A stretch of DNA of 64,000 nt, taken from NCBI GenBank assembly GCA_023159155.1, contig JAJNNX010000019.1, forward strand, positions 310,001 through 374,000. Direction: 5' to 3'. How positions within the stretch are numbered: position 1 is the stretch's first letter; each line of letters begins with the position of its first letter. Source of the stretch: Ustulina deusta (Eukaryota > Ascomycota > Sordariomycetes > Xylariales > Xylariaceae). Below are positions 35,615-46,912 of this stretch, piece after piece. Below the pieces are notes generated by a model. That model was not told the DNA's origin. It saw only the letters and a list, made by a program, of their open reading frames with translations, and did not search any database. The translations under genes and the position numbers were made by a program.

Positions 35615-36049
35615 CCTAGTATAGCCTAGATGTGGTGTACCTAGTGGAAGTGGGTACCTACTACCTATTAGGTAGCGTATGTAGTGACAGCGGATGTAGC
35701 CGTAGATAGGTATATACTTCATGCACCTCGGTTGTGCATGCATGCACGTAATATGGTAGATCAGTAAGAAATCGTGAATTCAGGGGCATCTCTGTATCCC
35801 AAGTGTTGGTGTTGCAGACCAGAACACGCGCTTTCCAGGGTAATGACAGTTGAAGTACATGCATAAGCGGTCCGTACCTGAAACTAAGAGGACCAATTAA
35901 GGGAAAGGCTGCCCCTCCATGTAGATTCTTAGTGGCAGGCCTTAATTTATCTCAAGTTTTAACAAGAAAAGAAGGATCACCTTGGGATTTGTTTAGAACC
36001 ATACCTCTATGTACCTCATGCTACTAGATAGCATTATTGCAATGCTTCA

Positions 36050-36430
36050 ATCTATGAATATATCTTGCTATGTTGAATTTGCAGATATAATTAACAGAAA
36101 TATTTTTTTTCACTCTCTTTATATAATTATAGACTTGCAAGCCAGGCAGAAAGCACAACTATTAATATCTAGCAGCAAGATCTTGCATGTAAGTACCTTA
36201 AGTAACTAGATATGTACCTCTTATAAGTGGATACTTTCACTAGATACCTAAGTAAAGCACCAAGAAAAAATGGACATACTTATAGTGTAACATATATTAC
36301 TTAAGTACTTAGGTCTTTATAGAATACCTACTATTAATTCTCTAAAATAAAAAATATAGACTATATAAAATGAAATATAAAACAAACAAAGCAAATACCT
36401 AGTAATTGGCCAAAATAGAATTCTAGCCAT
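36050..36430. other. AT-rich block
   Basis: Conspicuously richer in A and T, and in TpA steps, than the rest of the window, with no open coding signal. It could be a repeat-induced-point-mutated relic, but no parent element is recognisable. Confidence 0.4.
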
Positions 36431-37632
36431 ATGAATAGCAGTGAAGTTGAAACTCCATATACTAGTTTGAGGCTGGGGACTGAATTGGATATCTTGTCTT
36501 GCCTTGCCTCCAGCTAGGATGACAAGCCTTGCCTACAAGGGTTCTGATAGGGGTTAAGCACTGCAGACCAGTATCTGGAGGGGTACTTGGCCCCGCTTCC
36601 AAGTACCTGGGCTCACAACGCTACCTGTACGGAGGCACGAGGTACAAACCCATTTGCCGCCTGTACTCCATCCCGTCTCTTTCAGCATATCTGCATCTGC
36701 CCTGCCTTCACACTCTTCCTCCTCCGCCACGACGGACTGACGGTCTTTGCCCGATCACTCACCACCTCGTTTTTCAACGTCCTGCATTCCAACACAGTCA
36801 TTCTCTCGACGCCTTTTGGCATTTCGTTCACCACGCTCCTTACCACATCTTGACCGTCAGTCCAGACGCCGATACTAGGTAGTTCTAGATTGCTGGCCAT
36901 TTCGTTCCCTACCTCACTTTGGCCTGTGTTGATCGCATTCGTTTCAACTCTCCGATTGTCTGTCCAAGCTTACCCACAACCCCGAGCCTTGACTCGGTAT
37001 TCTCTTGCGAGGAGGTTGGTATCCAGCAAGCTTGGATATTAAACCATCGCACACTTGTTCCCTTCCCGGCACATTCCCGACTCATTAACGCCTGATACTC
37101 TCCATCTCCATCCCCATCTCCGTAGGCTTGTTGAGCAAACAGCTGGACAGCGCTGGGACGCCACCATTGTCTTGCGCACTCACTCCATGTTGGTTGAATC
37201 AACGATTACCCGCACTGGCCTTGCGACTAACCAGAGTTGAGTATTGAGTTATACCGAAGTTGGCAACAGTAGGAAGGGAGAAGAAGCACGAGACCAACAA
37301 TCAACTCGAGAAGCGAACCGGACAACAATCGTCACAACCTTGACCGGTTTTCAAGGAAACAGCTCTTCGATTGTTTCTCACACGGTTTGACCATCAGATA
37401 TACTACTCTAGGCAAGACCCTAGAATGGTTCTCGGTCATTCGCTCCGATATTGAGAAATTGTCACAGCTTATCCAAATCACACCCTATTATATCCCGTCA
37501 ACTGAACTTGAATCATTCGCCAGTCCCATCTGAAACTGCCGACTACCGTCAAGGAGCTCATTATTGCCATTGCAATACCGAAATTCGCGGACTCACCAAT
37601 TCGAACAACTGATTACGTTATTAACCTTCACA

Positions 37633-39580
37633 ATGATTTCAAAAACTCTGGCAATGCTTGCCATTCTTGGCATCTCATCTGTGACTGAGGCCTTTTGGCG
37701 CATGGAATGCCGTGGCAACACTGGAGTTGCCCGTATAGATCCTATTGTTGACTTCGCAAAGGTCGCTGGCCATGCCCACACAGTCCAGGGATCTTCAGGT
37801 GAGCTTTCCTATCTATCTATAACTTGTTATATCAGTCTCCTAGGCTGGGGTTATTGGGCGGAATGGTTACTTATTCTAGATTAGGCTTTGGCATAAGTGC
37901 AACTTATGATGACCTCATAAACGGCAACTGTACATCGTGTGCTGTCAAGCAGGACAAATCCGCCTACTGGACCCCGGCTATGTATTTTCTCGACTCTGAA
38001 ACCGGCGAGTTCTCTCCCGTTCCCCAGGTCGGCGGGATGCTTGCGTAAGTTACAATCTTCTTGTTTGTTAAAGCTAGGCATGTTTTCTTGTCATACGCTT
38101 TCTTGTGCCAAGCACACACGGAACTTTGTCCGATTAATCCCTCACCAGTTTAGCATCCTGTACACGGATTCTTCTTTCCCTTGGGTAATATATATGTACC
38201 CTCAAGCACATATGCTAAACTTATCCGCAGCTATTACTTGATTCGTGGCGACAAAGTTACCGCTTTCCCGGCTGGTTTTCAAATGCTTGCGGGAAGCAAC
38301 TATCGCCGTGATTACACGGTTGGAGACCCCTATTCCCCTGACCCCCCTCAGTCTAGCTGGGTTGCACTCAAGCAAACCGGTCAGTCTGACTTGGAGCAAC
38401 GGGCCATTGGTTTCAACTGCATGAACTACTACGTGCCTCCCGAGCCCTCATTATACCGCCATTATATGCCGAATAAAACCTGGACCGATGCCAATTGCCC
38501 TGATGGTCTCAGACTTGAGGTTATGTTCCCATCCTGCTGGAATGGCGAGGTGGATAGCGACGACCACAAGAGCCATGTTGCCTACCCTGACCTGGTTGGA
38601 AATGGCAATTGCCCGGATACTCATACGCAGCGTCTTGTCACTCTCTTTTTCGAGACCATTTGGAACACAAATGCTACGCAGTTCCAAGGCAAGAGTGGTT
38701 CATTTGTCATGGCCAATGGCGACAGAACCGGTACGTTGCATCTTTCCCTAAAGGATTTTCAGAGTCCAGTAGAGTTAACAAGAGTCAAGGTTTCGGATAC
38801 CACGGTGATTTCATGACTGGCTGGGATCCCGCTTTCCTGCAAGAGGCGATTGACACTTGCACTAATGTGTCTGGAGCACTTTTTGACTGTGGGCTCTTCA
38901 CTAGCAACGGGCCGCTACTCTCGGAGGAGGAGCAGGGACAGTGCAAGTTTCAGACACCCCTAATATTGACCGCAGAAAACGCTGTAGCGACGGCTATGAC
39001 TGAGCTGCCAGGAGGCGTTCAGATCCAAGACGGACCTGAGTCGGCCACCCCTCCGAGTAGCCCTATTGATCAGGTTACCAGCGTAATTGGTAGTATTTTG
39101 GGCGGCGACAGCACTACCACTACTATATCCTCTAGCATTCCATCGTCTGCTCCCTCTACGTCTACTCTTGTTGCTACAACATCATCGAGTATTCAGTCGG
39201 GCGGCGCCTTTATCGAGACTCCAACTTCAGCCACGCCTTCAACCCCGGATTTCGGTGTAGCTGAAGTCCCGTCAACAACGATCTCTAGTTCTACCTCGAC
39301 TCCCTCAACTTCATCGACCTCCTCGACCTCTACTTTACCAACAACTACCTCTGCACCTCAAGTCACATCAGAGCCGGGTGTGTCTTATGAAGTTTACAGC
39401 ACCCAGACTATCACTAGCGCTGATCTGGTGGAAGAGATCATTTGGATGCAGCCAGTTGTGTATGTGACAGAGGAGTCGGTCACGACTGTAACGATTCCCG
39501 GCTCCGCCCCACAAAAAGTCAAGAAGGCCCGAGACCATGTTGCGCAACACCGTCACAACCACGGCCGTCGCGGATACTAA
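37633..39580 (+). CDS. Secreted DUF1996 protein with Ser/Thr-rich tail
   Basis: Four exons (37633-37798, 37885-38044, 38231-38730, 38790-39580) give 538 residues. The first 20 residues (MISKTLAMLAILGISSVTEA) are a clear signal peptide. The DUF1996 domain follows: FWRMECRGNTGVARIDPIVD, GHAHTVQGSSGF, YWTPAMYF, YYLIRGDKVTAFPAGFQM, CPDGLRLEVMFPSCWNG, the HKSHVAYPD motif, and GYHGDFMTGWD with CxxxxGxxxDC to close. The domain carries conserved Cys and His. From about residue 370 the chain is Ser/Thr/Pro-rich with runs of SSTST, expected to be O-mannosylated, and ends in basic residues without an evident GPI signal. It is probably extracellular or cell-wall-associated. The role of DUF1996 is unknown. 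The ATG at 37633 was chosen because it begins the signal peptide. Confidence 0.88.
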
Positions 39581-41126
39581 AAGCCATTCAAATTCACACA
39601 CTACCATTTGTTTCTGTGAAGATACTTTGGGCCATAAGGGAGGATATTGCACTTACGGTCACCGGCTGATTAGATTCTGTCCGGGGGTTTTTTTTTTCGG
39701 TACATGTTGATTGATTCTGGACTCTTGGGGAAGAGTACGAACATATGAACCGAATTGAGTGAGCTTCGAGCTTGAGATGTTTTTCTGTTGAGCATTTGAC
39801 GATTGAGGGGTGGGGGTTGACAGGTATTGCACATGATGTTGCCTAAGGCTTTCCGTGGGTGGTAGGTAAGTACCCAAGGCCGTCCGATTTTGAGGCCCAT
39901 ATTTCTAAGGAGGTGATGGTGGTCTTCTATTCAAGTAAATGCTTTTCTCCATACTGTCCCTCGGGGCTACGCATCACATCGCATTGAAGATAAAATCTAG
40001 AAGCATCAAATCATGCCGTTCCACCATACCGTCTCCAGTCTTTATTCTTGCGTTGGACTTTATACTTAGAGGCGTCACCTGTCTATGGCTTTGAGATTTG
40101 ATTAGCCTCACTAGAACATCATTGTTTTGAGGTTTGAAAGCTGGCCTCAGTGCTTGCAATTTCGGCGAAAATGCCGCAATGTTGTTCCCATGGTGATGTT
40201 GAGATCATCATCTTCCATGATCCATGCCAACGTGAAAAATGATTTCCATGACTCACTTGCTAGCCACGCCATGTCTCAGGAGCCTGCCTGCCTCTCAGCG
40301 CACACAATCGACAGCAGAATAGACAGTGTTCGGTGGGTGGATTTTGCCCCGGTGTAGGGCTGGAATGTCGTTGCTCGGACCCACGCCACGACAACACATT
40401 CCTCGCGGTTATTGTCGTTGTGGCGATCACACATCATGTCGCCAGGTGGTCTTGAAAATACGGAGGTGACTGATTGATTTCACAGCCAGCGAGCGAGCGA
40501 GAGAGGAAAGTTGGACGTGGATTGGATGACGGACATTGTCTCAGGCGTGAGTATTCCCAATTTGCGCTTCCTCATCGCCACCCATGCGTGGCGAGAAGCG
40601 AGAAGCGTTGCTCGGTTGGTTGGTTTGTTTGTCTTCGTTTTGGATTGTGGGCTGCGGGGGGATGTCGGATTGGAATCTGCGTAATCTTGCTTGTGCCGTA
40701 GCAACAGCTTCCTCCCGTCGGGACGTCCCGACGACTCTGAACATCTTGCCCATGTTTTTTGGCTTCCTTGGGACTCTCTTTCCGCTTTCTTTCGCTCGCT
40801 CGCTCTTGTTTTGTGAGTAGCAAGCATATATGGTGGTGGTGCATTGTGAGTTTATCATCATCATTTGTAACGTTGGCTATGCATGGAAGACTGGCTGATC
40901 GGGCGCTGACAGAATGGTAGCGGATTTTTGGAGGATCGAGGCTTACTGAATAATATTCACGTTAGGGGCAGCGCAAAAGGTCTTCTAGAACACGGATGCG
41001 GACGGTAGATCGACGGTTAAGACGACGTCGACACTGCCAACCAACCAGGAAGGAGCCTCGAAATCTCACATGTGGGAACCTATAAGAGGATATATTTTAC
41101 TTCGCTAGACGGGAGATCCAGGCAGG
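39581..41126. other. Intergenic region upstream of the large membrane-protein gene
   Basis: 1.5 kb between two plus-strand genes. An 18 bp perfect palindrome lies at 40716-40733. Overlapping frames at 40474-40864 on both strands have no family content and the region is the likely promoter/leader of the next gene. Confidence 0.5.
40716..40733. repeat. 18 bp perfect palindrome
   Basis: CGTCGGGAC followed directly by its reverse complement GTCCCGACG, with no spacer. It lies about 390 bp before the 41127 start codon. It may be a dimeric transcription-factor site, but no known motif was recognised. Confidence 0.7.
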
Positions 41127-44100
41127 ATGTCAATCTCCTCACTAATGCAAGCCCGGCCAACGGGCATATCTATCTACAACTTGGCCAGCCGCTCGGCATC
41201 ATCGGCCATTACGCTCTCAACCGGTGCGATAGCTGCCATAACGGTTGGGGGTTCGGTGCTCATAATCCTCGTCGCCGTTGGACCCTTCTTAGTGTACCTT
41301 TCGAAGAGGCAGGACCGTCGCCGAGCAGCCTCATGTCCGGCATCTAGCCTCTCGTTCGCCGAGCACGGACAGTTCGTGGAGGATGGAGACGCCATCGGGC
41401 CCAGAAGACTACGCAAGAAAAGTGTGGTGAGCGAGCGTGTAGCGTATCCCGGGATAAAGGATGTTGAATCTGAAGGAGGAAGGGGAGGGGGAGAGTCAAC
41501 GAAGAATTTCAGTTTACCTCATCTCCCCCCTGTTGTCTCGCGTCCCGGGACTTGGCGCATTAGCGGTCCCCTTTCAGGTAATGCGCCTTGGAATCATGGA
41601 ACTGGTGGTGATACAAATGGCGATGCCGGTGGGAACGGATCTCGAGCTGGTGCAGATGGCGCCGTCCATGGAGAGCCAATGCATAGGTCCCCCGAGAAGC
41701 ACCGCGGATACATCATCAACCAGAATCGGCGGAAGACGTCGTGGATCGACGAAGACGCGTTGCATGGCCCGCGGGTCTCGCCGACGAAGAATACGAGGAG
41801 AAAATCAAGCTGGTTCTCAGGTAACGAGCTTACAAGGACCCTGAGTCGACATCTTTCATTTCGTAGATTTGGGGCGCCTGAGCTTGCGCGCAGTCCTACG
41901 CTGCCCTGTATTGAAACTAGCCAGGAGCAAGGATTTGGAGGCGGGATGCCAGAAGAATCACTCGCAAGTCGGAAGACCAGGAGCACAGAGAATGCACACC
42001 CATTGCACGAGTTTGCGGCCGACATTGAACCATGTTTCCCTATCCGCCAACCAATACAGCAGAGGGGTTCCTTGAATAGTCAGCCTAGGGCGCAGCGAGA
42101 AGGTGCTGCGCTTCCAAGTCCCCAGGGCCATAGCAATGTGGTTATTGATGCAGCACAACAATTGGCAGGTCGAGCACGAGTGCCGTCCCTGGATGCTGGG
42201 GCCAACGGACAAAGATACTCGCACTTCCAGCAGGGCAGTACAGATGCGGAGCTACAAGCGATCTTGCGTCGGACGGCAGAGAGACTGCAGGATGGAAGTC
42301 AGAGTGCGAGGAGGCAGACGCTGATGTTGCCGACTGCATCGTCGTCCTCTAGATTGCCAGATCAGACCAGGCGATACCCTGATCAGGAATGTGGATGGGG
42401 CAGAGACGACGCGCGGCCAGGGGATATGACACCGAGTCCAGCCAAAAGCCAAAGGAGCGCTCCTGCGGCCATGTTGTACCCGGAACTCGAAGGCTGCAGC
42501 TCCAGAATCCAGCAAGGTCCGTCGCAGAATGGCTCACCGTGGCAAACGCATAGACGAACCCATACACGGCCGATATCCCAGGTTTCGCCATTATCGATGC
42601 GCTCTGAACCTGACAGCGTGGTGGCAACTCCTTCTAGGTGTAGCTCCCAGACCGAGGTATCGCACACGCTTCTCCCCAGCCCAAGTCGTATGGCCCAGAC
42701 ATTATTCTCCTACCCGCAGCAAGTGTTGGACCCGCGGTCGTATTCGCCCGCGAGCGAGAAGTCGTCGGCACTTTCAACCGTATATAGTGAAGATGAGAGT
42801 AGTCCGCCGATGATCCCTCTGGAAGCCAAGAGTGTCCCCGATGGCGGAAACGAAATGGAGAAAAGAGCCATGGCTCAAGCTTTACGGGCATGTGATGCCT
42901 TTGATGGCGGACAGACGCCGAAGGGTTGCGACGCTAGAAACGATGGGGAGAGCAACCACAATCCTCAGCCTGTTCATATGCGAAAGGAGACACTGGAACA
43001 GATCTTACCGAATCCCACCCAAACCGTTGCCGTCTCTGCTCCAGCACCAAAAGATGGCATAACGCAGCCAGAAGCTGGAAACCCACCCCAGACGATGTCG
43101 GCATTCACTCCTCAAACCGTCAAAGCCACACGCGAAGACCCTTTCACCGCATGTCAGACTCCCACACGGAACACGCCACAGCGTCTGTCTCAAGTCTTCT
43201 CCCCACTGCCGGCCGAGCTACCTGATGGTAGCATGAGCCCCTCTGTGAACGAAATGCGGGCGCCTTCCGAAACCCCGACGCCCTCGCCATCGCACAGACG
43301 GGTGATCCCCCCTCCATACCACCTAAGGCCCCTCACTAGTTCGCCAACGCTCGGGCACTCCCAGGATCCGCAATTCCACATTCAGCCCCCAAGTCGGGAG
43401 CCGAGTCCGGTGGCGTCAGAGAGCGGGCTATCGTCGGTGTACGACAGCTATCGATACAGTCGATACAGCGACAGTGTCGAGGGTTCGCAGGTGCTGGCAC
43501 GGCTGAGCGCCGCCACGACGCTCACAGTGCCACCTGCCGAGGCGTCGCCTACGGAAAGTAGATGGGACGAGGACATTATTCCTGTCACGTCGGTCAAGAG
43601 CCGCAAGAACTACTGCGGGATGGAGAGTGGTGTAGGTGCGCCCTGCTCAGTGCACGTGAACTGGAACAATGCCGTGTTAAGGGCTGGGGCCTATACACAT
43701 TCCGTCGGTACCTTGAAACCATCCGTGGTGGAAGACGGCTGCGTGAAGATGGATTATACCGTAGAAGACACACTCCCTCGTTCCCAGCAACTTCGTCAGA
43801 TCAGCCTCGGTGATGTTAGCAACTCGTCTGGGGAATCGGCATATTCACAGGATGAAGACGGGCAAGATAGGTTAGGGCCGTTAATGCCTTTTTATCCCAT
43901 GACGGCAGCATCAGGCAAGCATGCAATTCGGGTCACGAGTGCAGTAGCAGAGCTTCGTCGCATGAATAGTCAGGTAAGTTGCGTTAGTGGCTATAGCACG
44001 GCCACGACGAATATCGCTGGTGACGTGAGCCCCACCCTCCCTGCGCTCCGAGGGGGTGGATGCAGTCCAGGCAAGAAGGGGGTAGATGGCGGTTCTAAAA

Positions 44101-44540
44101 ACTACCTTGCGCTAGGAAATCGACCAGCTTGCGGAGGTGGGGAGGGTGAGGACAGTAATGCAGCGAGTAAAAGAGATAATGCTGGTAGTGGGAGGATTGG
44201 CAATGGGCAGAATGAAGAGGTGATGGCACCAGTCGGAATAAGGGATACAGTCACACTTCGTAAAGGCCGTCTAGGAAGATCACGCGGCAGTACGGTTGTG
44301 GAGAGGTTCGAACAGGATCTTGACCGAGCACGACAGGCTCTCCGAGACAGCCAAGGCTATAATCTACAAGCCATCTCGGAAGCATCTACGAGGAGCGTTC
44401 ATCCTCATGAACCAAGAACCCATGCAGTCAAGTTGTCGCAGGAGGAAGGACGAAAGTGTCTGATGGGCTTGGGATTGTATGATGACAAGGGGTTTTTGAG
44501 GAACTCGTTGACGAGCCAAGATTTGACGGAACATGCCTGA
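41127..44540 (+). CDS. Large single-pass membrane protein, function unknown
   Basis: A single exon of 1137 residues. After a short Ser/Ala-rich N terminus (about 28 residues) there is one strong transmembrane segment (AIAAITVGGSVLIILVAVGP, residues about 34-53). KRQDRRR follows directly, so by the positive-inside rule the long C-terminal part is cytosolic. That part is almost wholly disordered and rich in Ser, Pro, Arg and Gln. Its short ordered-looking islands are KTSWIDEDALHGPR, RRKSSWFSGNELTRTLSRHL, AELQAILRRTAERLQDG, SRKNYCGMESGV...HVNWNNAVLRAGAYT, and a C-terminal helix VVERFEQDLDRARQALRDSQ. I recognise no named family. The layout resembles a fungal membrane sensor or scaffold, but that is guesswork. 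An open frame of 3.4 kb on this strand makes the gene itself secure. Confidence 0.85.
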   Translation: MSISSLMQARPTGISIYNLASRSASSAITLSTGAIAAITVGGSVLIILVAVGPFLVYLSKRQDRRRAASCPASSLSFAEHGQFVEDGDAIGPRRLRKKSVVSERVAYPGIKDVESEGGRGGGESTKNFSLPHLPPVVSRPGTWRISGPLSGNAPWNHGTGGDTNGDAGGNGSRAGADGAVHGEPMHRSPEKHRGYIINQNRRKTSWIDEDALHGPRVSPTKNTRRKSSWFSGNELTRTLSRHLSFRRFGAPELARSPTLPCIETSQEQGFGGGMPEESLASRKTRSTENAHPLHEFAADIEPCFPIRQPIQQRGSLNSQPRAQREGAALPSPQGHSNVVIDAAQQLAGRARVPSLDAGANGQRYSHFQQGSTDAELQAILRRTAERLQDGSQSARRQTLMLPTASSSSRLPDQTRRYPDQECGWGRDDARPGDMTPSPAKSQRSAPAAMLYPELEGCSSRIQQGPSQNGSPWQTHRRTHTRPISQVSPLSMRSEPDSVVATPSRCSSQTEVSHTLLPSPSRMAQTLFSYPQQVLDPRSYSPASEKSSALSTVYSEDESSPPMIPLEAKSVPDGGNEMEKRAMAQALRACDAFDGGQTPKGCDARNDGESNHNPQPVHMRKETLEQILPNPTQTVAVSAPAPKDGITQPEAGNPPQTMSAFTPQTVKATREDPFTACQTPTRNTPQRLSQVFSPLPAELPDGSMSPSVNEMRAPSETPTPSPSHRRVIPPPYHLRPLTSSPTLGHSQDPQFHIQPPSREPSPVASESGLSSVYDSYRYSRYSDSVEGSQVLARLSAATTLTVPPAEASPTESRWDEDIIPVTSVKSRKNYCGMESGVGAPCSVHVNWNNAVLRAGAYTHSVGTLKPSVVEDGCVKMDYTVEDTLPRSQQLRQISLGDVSNSSGESAYSQDEDGQDRLGPLMPFYPMTAASGKHAIRVTSAVAELRRMNSQVSCVSGYSTATTNIAGDVSPTLPALRGGGCSPGKKGVDGGSKNYLALGNRPACGGGEGEDSNAASKRDNAGSGRIGNGQNEEVMAPVGIRDTVTLRKGRLGRSRGSTVVERFEQDLDRARQALRDSQGYNLQAISEASTRSVHPHEPRTHAVKLSQEEGRKCLMGLGLYDDKGFLRNSLTSQDLTEHA

Positions 44541-44905
44541 AGGAAAGATCATATTCCCAGTTCGTGTACATGGTTTCTAGACAATGTTTATTTTCTGACT
44601 TATCATTTGTCGATATGACGCCGCGTTGGCTCTATTCATATGAATCCAATGAAGCGTCTGTCTTGAGAGATTCGCCAACTAAATTATGTTAGATAGGAAC
44701 GGCAGAGATGGTCTTCATATGCACTAACAGGTGAAAACATACCGATATCGAATCCCCAACAACATTAAATACGGGCATCGTCTCAGGCATGGGATCAATT
44801 CGCCGTACATGTCTGACATGCAAATGGCTCACCGTATTGGTCGATCAAATGGTGACCACGCCGCCAAGCGATGATGTTCTCGCATGATGGAGGCGACCAG
44901 CGAAT
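44541..44905. other. Convergent intergenic region
   Basis: 365 bp between the 3' ends of the large membrane-protein gene and the pICln gene; AT-rich 3'-end sequence only. Confidence 0.5.
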
Positions 44906-45944
44906 TTAGTCAGTCCGAGGTCGCTTCACATCACCATCCTCCACCTCTTCATGGCCATCCTTCCCATCCTGTTCAACCTCGTCCCGACCACGAACACGAC
45001 CCGCACCATCGCCAAGTTCACCACTGACGCCGTCACCGCCGATCCAATTCCCTTGTTCGTCAAAATACTCATTGACGTTGTCCGCTGTTATCCAGCCCGA
45101 GCTTCCCGGCATGGGAGGTGGTAGACCTCCGCTGTTGCTGCCCTGTAACACACCTGGTAGGCCCTCAATCGCCACTCCTTCATCGACATTACCCTCAAAT
45201 ATGATGTGATCTGCGTTGAATTCGTCTTCATCGCTGTCCTCCTCCTCGTTGCGGGGATCGGGATTCAGATTTGAGCAAGCCGATATCTGATTGAAAAGAG
45301 CGTTCGTTCGTTCCGCGTTCAGGGGATCAAGAGCGGGTGTTTCATCATCTGAGTCAGGCCTGTAGGGAATGAGCGTAAGCTCAATGGGTTCGAAGCTCTC
45401 GTCGTCATCGGGGCCAGAATCAGAAAATTCTAGCTGCATGTACACGCCGGAAAACTTGGATGACGAATCGCCGTCAGGCTTGTCAAGGAGCTTGAAGTTC
45501 TTGATGGCGTGCAGTGTGATGGCAGGATACGGGATCTCCACACCCTTGCCGCTGGTATGTGAGAACAGGATCAGTTTTCTATAGTCTCGTCAGCCTAACA
45601 AGCGCAGCTCCCAGCATGCTACACACGCTGCTCAGCAAAACCTACCGGGAAGAAACGAAAACCTCGACTTTCTTCTCCTCGCACGTGTGTTTGTCCCCGC
45701 TGTCGAGCCCGTGAGACTCGGGTGGGGTGGGGCTCAGTGACGTCGAGGCACCGGCGACTTGTTCTGAGAAGAAAAACAATTCTTCGTATTTCTCATTCGA
45801 GACCCAGGCCTTGGTGTTCTCGTCGTGGAAGTAGAGAACGGCCTTCCCGTCGAAGAAGGTCTCAGGCGTCTGGGCTTGGTACTCGCTCAGAGGCAGGAAG
45901 TCATTCTCTGCCGAAGGACAGCTCTTGATGGCCACGGGCAGCAT
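44906..45944 (-). CDS. pICln/Voldacs domain protein (methylosome subunit candidate)
   Basis: Two exons (45944-45646 and 45578-44906) join across a 67 nt GTAGGT...TAG intron and give 323 residues. The PH-like Voldacs (pICln/Lot5) fold spans roughly residues 20-200. It starts TFFDGKAVLYFHDENTKAWVSN, then KVEVFVSSRKLILFSHTSGKGVEIPYPAITLHAIK across the intron (shown in two parts in the sequence), and YMQLEFSDSG with ELTLIPY. Acidic runs follow (NEEEDSDEDEFNADHIIFEG) and a Gly/Asp/Glu-rich tail ending KRPRTD. Animal pICln brings Sm proteins to PRMT5 for arginine methylation before snRNP assembly, whereas yeast Lot5 is less understood. Either assignment rests on the fold. It is divergent from the 46502 gene. 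Confidence 0.85.
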
Positions 45945-46501
45945 GATGATCTTCTGTTTCCCGAGTCGACGGAATAAGAAGGCGAGAGATCCCTGGGGAA
46001 TCTTGAGACGTCTTAGAAATTTCTGTAAATTCGAGTGGCTACTTACTTAGGTAGGTACCTAAGGTCCAGCAAGTTCTAAGCTGTCTGTCGCAACACACAT
46101 GCCCCCCGGAGCTGTAGCGGGGCTTATCGATAGATTAGGCACTTTAACCCTGTAAAGTACTTAAGTACTTAATGCACATGCATGTGAACTTGATTGTGCC
46201 AGTTGGTGATATCTGTCCTCAGCCGCCAACCTCACCTCGCTCAACGGTCCCTCTGACGTACCCATTCTGGATGCATTCAAAGAATCCAGCATATCAAGTT
46301 TTTATCAACACGTGAAAAAAATACGTCAAGGATAAAATGGTTACGATGCGCGATGACCGTAAGGATGCCGGCTCGCCGAACACGTACTCCCGCTGATCGC
46401 TGCCCGTAGGCACACACCCTCTGCTGGCGCAGATACCATTGACAGTGTCACCCTTCGTCACGCTGCCCACGGCGGCAACGCTGCCTTACACCTACAAGAG
46501 C
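45945..46501. promoter_or_regulatory. Divergent promoter region, pICln gene / 46502 gene
   Basis: 557 bp between two head-to-head genes. Visible are a GGTAGGTACCTAAGG-type half site near 46050 and tandem TACTTAAGTACTTAA near 46157-46172. No gene was recognised. Confidence 0.5.
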
Positions 46502-46912
46502 ATGCCGTCGACGCTGCCCCCGCCTTCAACAGGAATAACGGGTGCGACGGACGGGAAACCCAAGTACGTCGTGTCACAGTCTGGCCACGCCGCCCACCCG
46601 GACGACATCATTGCGTCGTGCAAGGCTCTGCAGGCCCACATCACCAAGATGCAGGAAGACGCCGAGCGCGAGCTGCGCGACCTAGACGAGCGCATCCGCG
46701 TGCGCGAGCTCGCCGAGAAGCGCCGTGTCGCGCCCGGCTGGCTGGATAGCGAGTCGCGCCTGCTGGAACCCGAACGGAAGCCCGGCACGCCTAGTGATGC
46801 CGACGTCGCAGGCCAGTTTGCGGAAATGAGCGTCGCCGGGCGTGAGGGCGTCAGTGAGATGGCTGTCGACCAGGGCGAGGAGCTTGACCGTGCGTTTGGC
46901 GGCTTGAAGTGA
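46502..46912 (+). CDS. Small coiled-coil protein, function unknown
   Basis: A single exon of 136 residues. The in-frame open sequence upstream begins with TTG, so the ATG at 46502 (MPSTLPPPSTG) is the first true start. After a Pro/Thr-rich start comes KYVVSQSGHAAHPDDIIASC, then an amphipathic helix (KALQAHITKMQEDAERELRD and LDERIRVRELAEKRR) likely to be a coiled coil, WLDSESRLLEP, and an acidic tail. Strong GC-rich codon bias and the absence of stops support coding. I do not recognise a family. It is divergent from the pICln gene. Confidence 0.7.
   Translation: MPSTLPPPSTGITGATDGKPKYVVSQSGHAAHPDDIIASCKALQAHITKMQEDAERELRDLDERIRVRELAEKRRVAPGWLDSESRLLEPERKPGTPSDADVAGQFAEMSVAGREGVSEMAVDQGEELDRAFGGLK

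Larger units (their letters stand above)
33006..37632. other. Gene-poor, partly AT-rich region
   Basis: 4.6 kb without a recognisable gene, the longest empty stretch here. It carries three TACCTAGGTA palindromes (34719, 34769, 35605) with many half sites. A strongly AT-rich stretch runs from about 36050 to 36430 with many TA steps. The last kilobase before 37632 (pyrimidine-rich words, then the leader) is probably promoter and 5' UTR of the DUF1996 gene. Frames such as 34881-35225 and 36529-36882 plus have no domain features. No transposase, reverse transcriptase or terminal repeats were seen. Confidence 0.5.

Noticed and set aside
36529..36882. Open frame of 117 codons before the DUF1996 gene
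   Set aside because: Cys/His/Pro-rich with no domain and overlapped by other frames; more likely promoter or leader of the DUF1996 gene.
40474..40864. Overlapping frames on both strands upstream of the large membrane-protein gene
   Set aside because: Three overlapping frames with no shared motif or splice pattern; they look like chance openings in low-complexity sequence.
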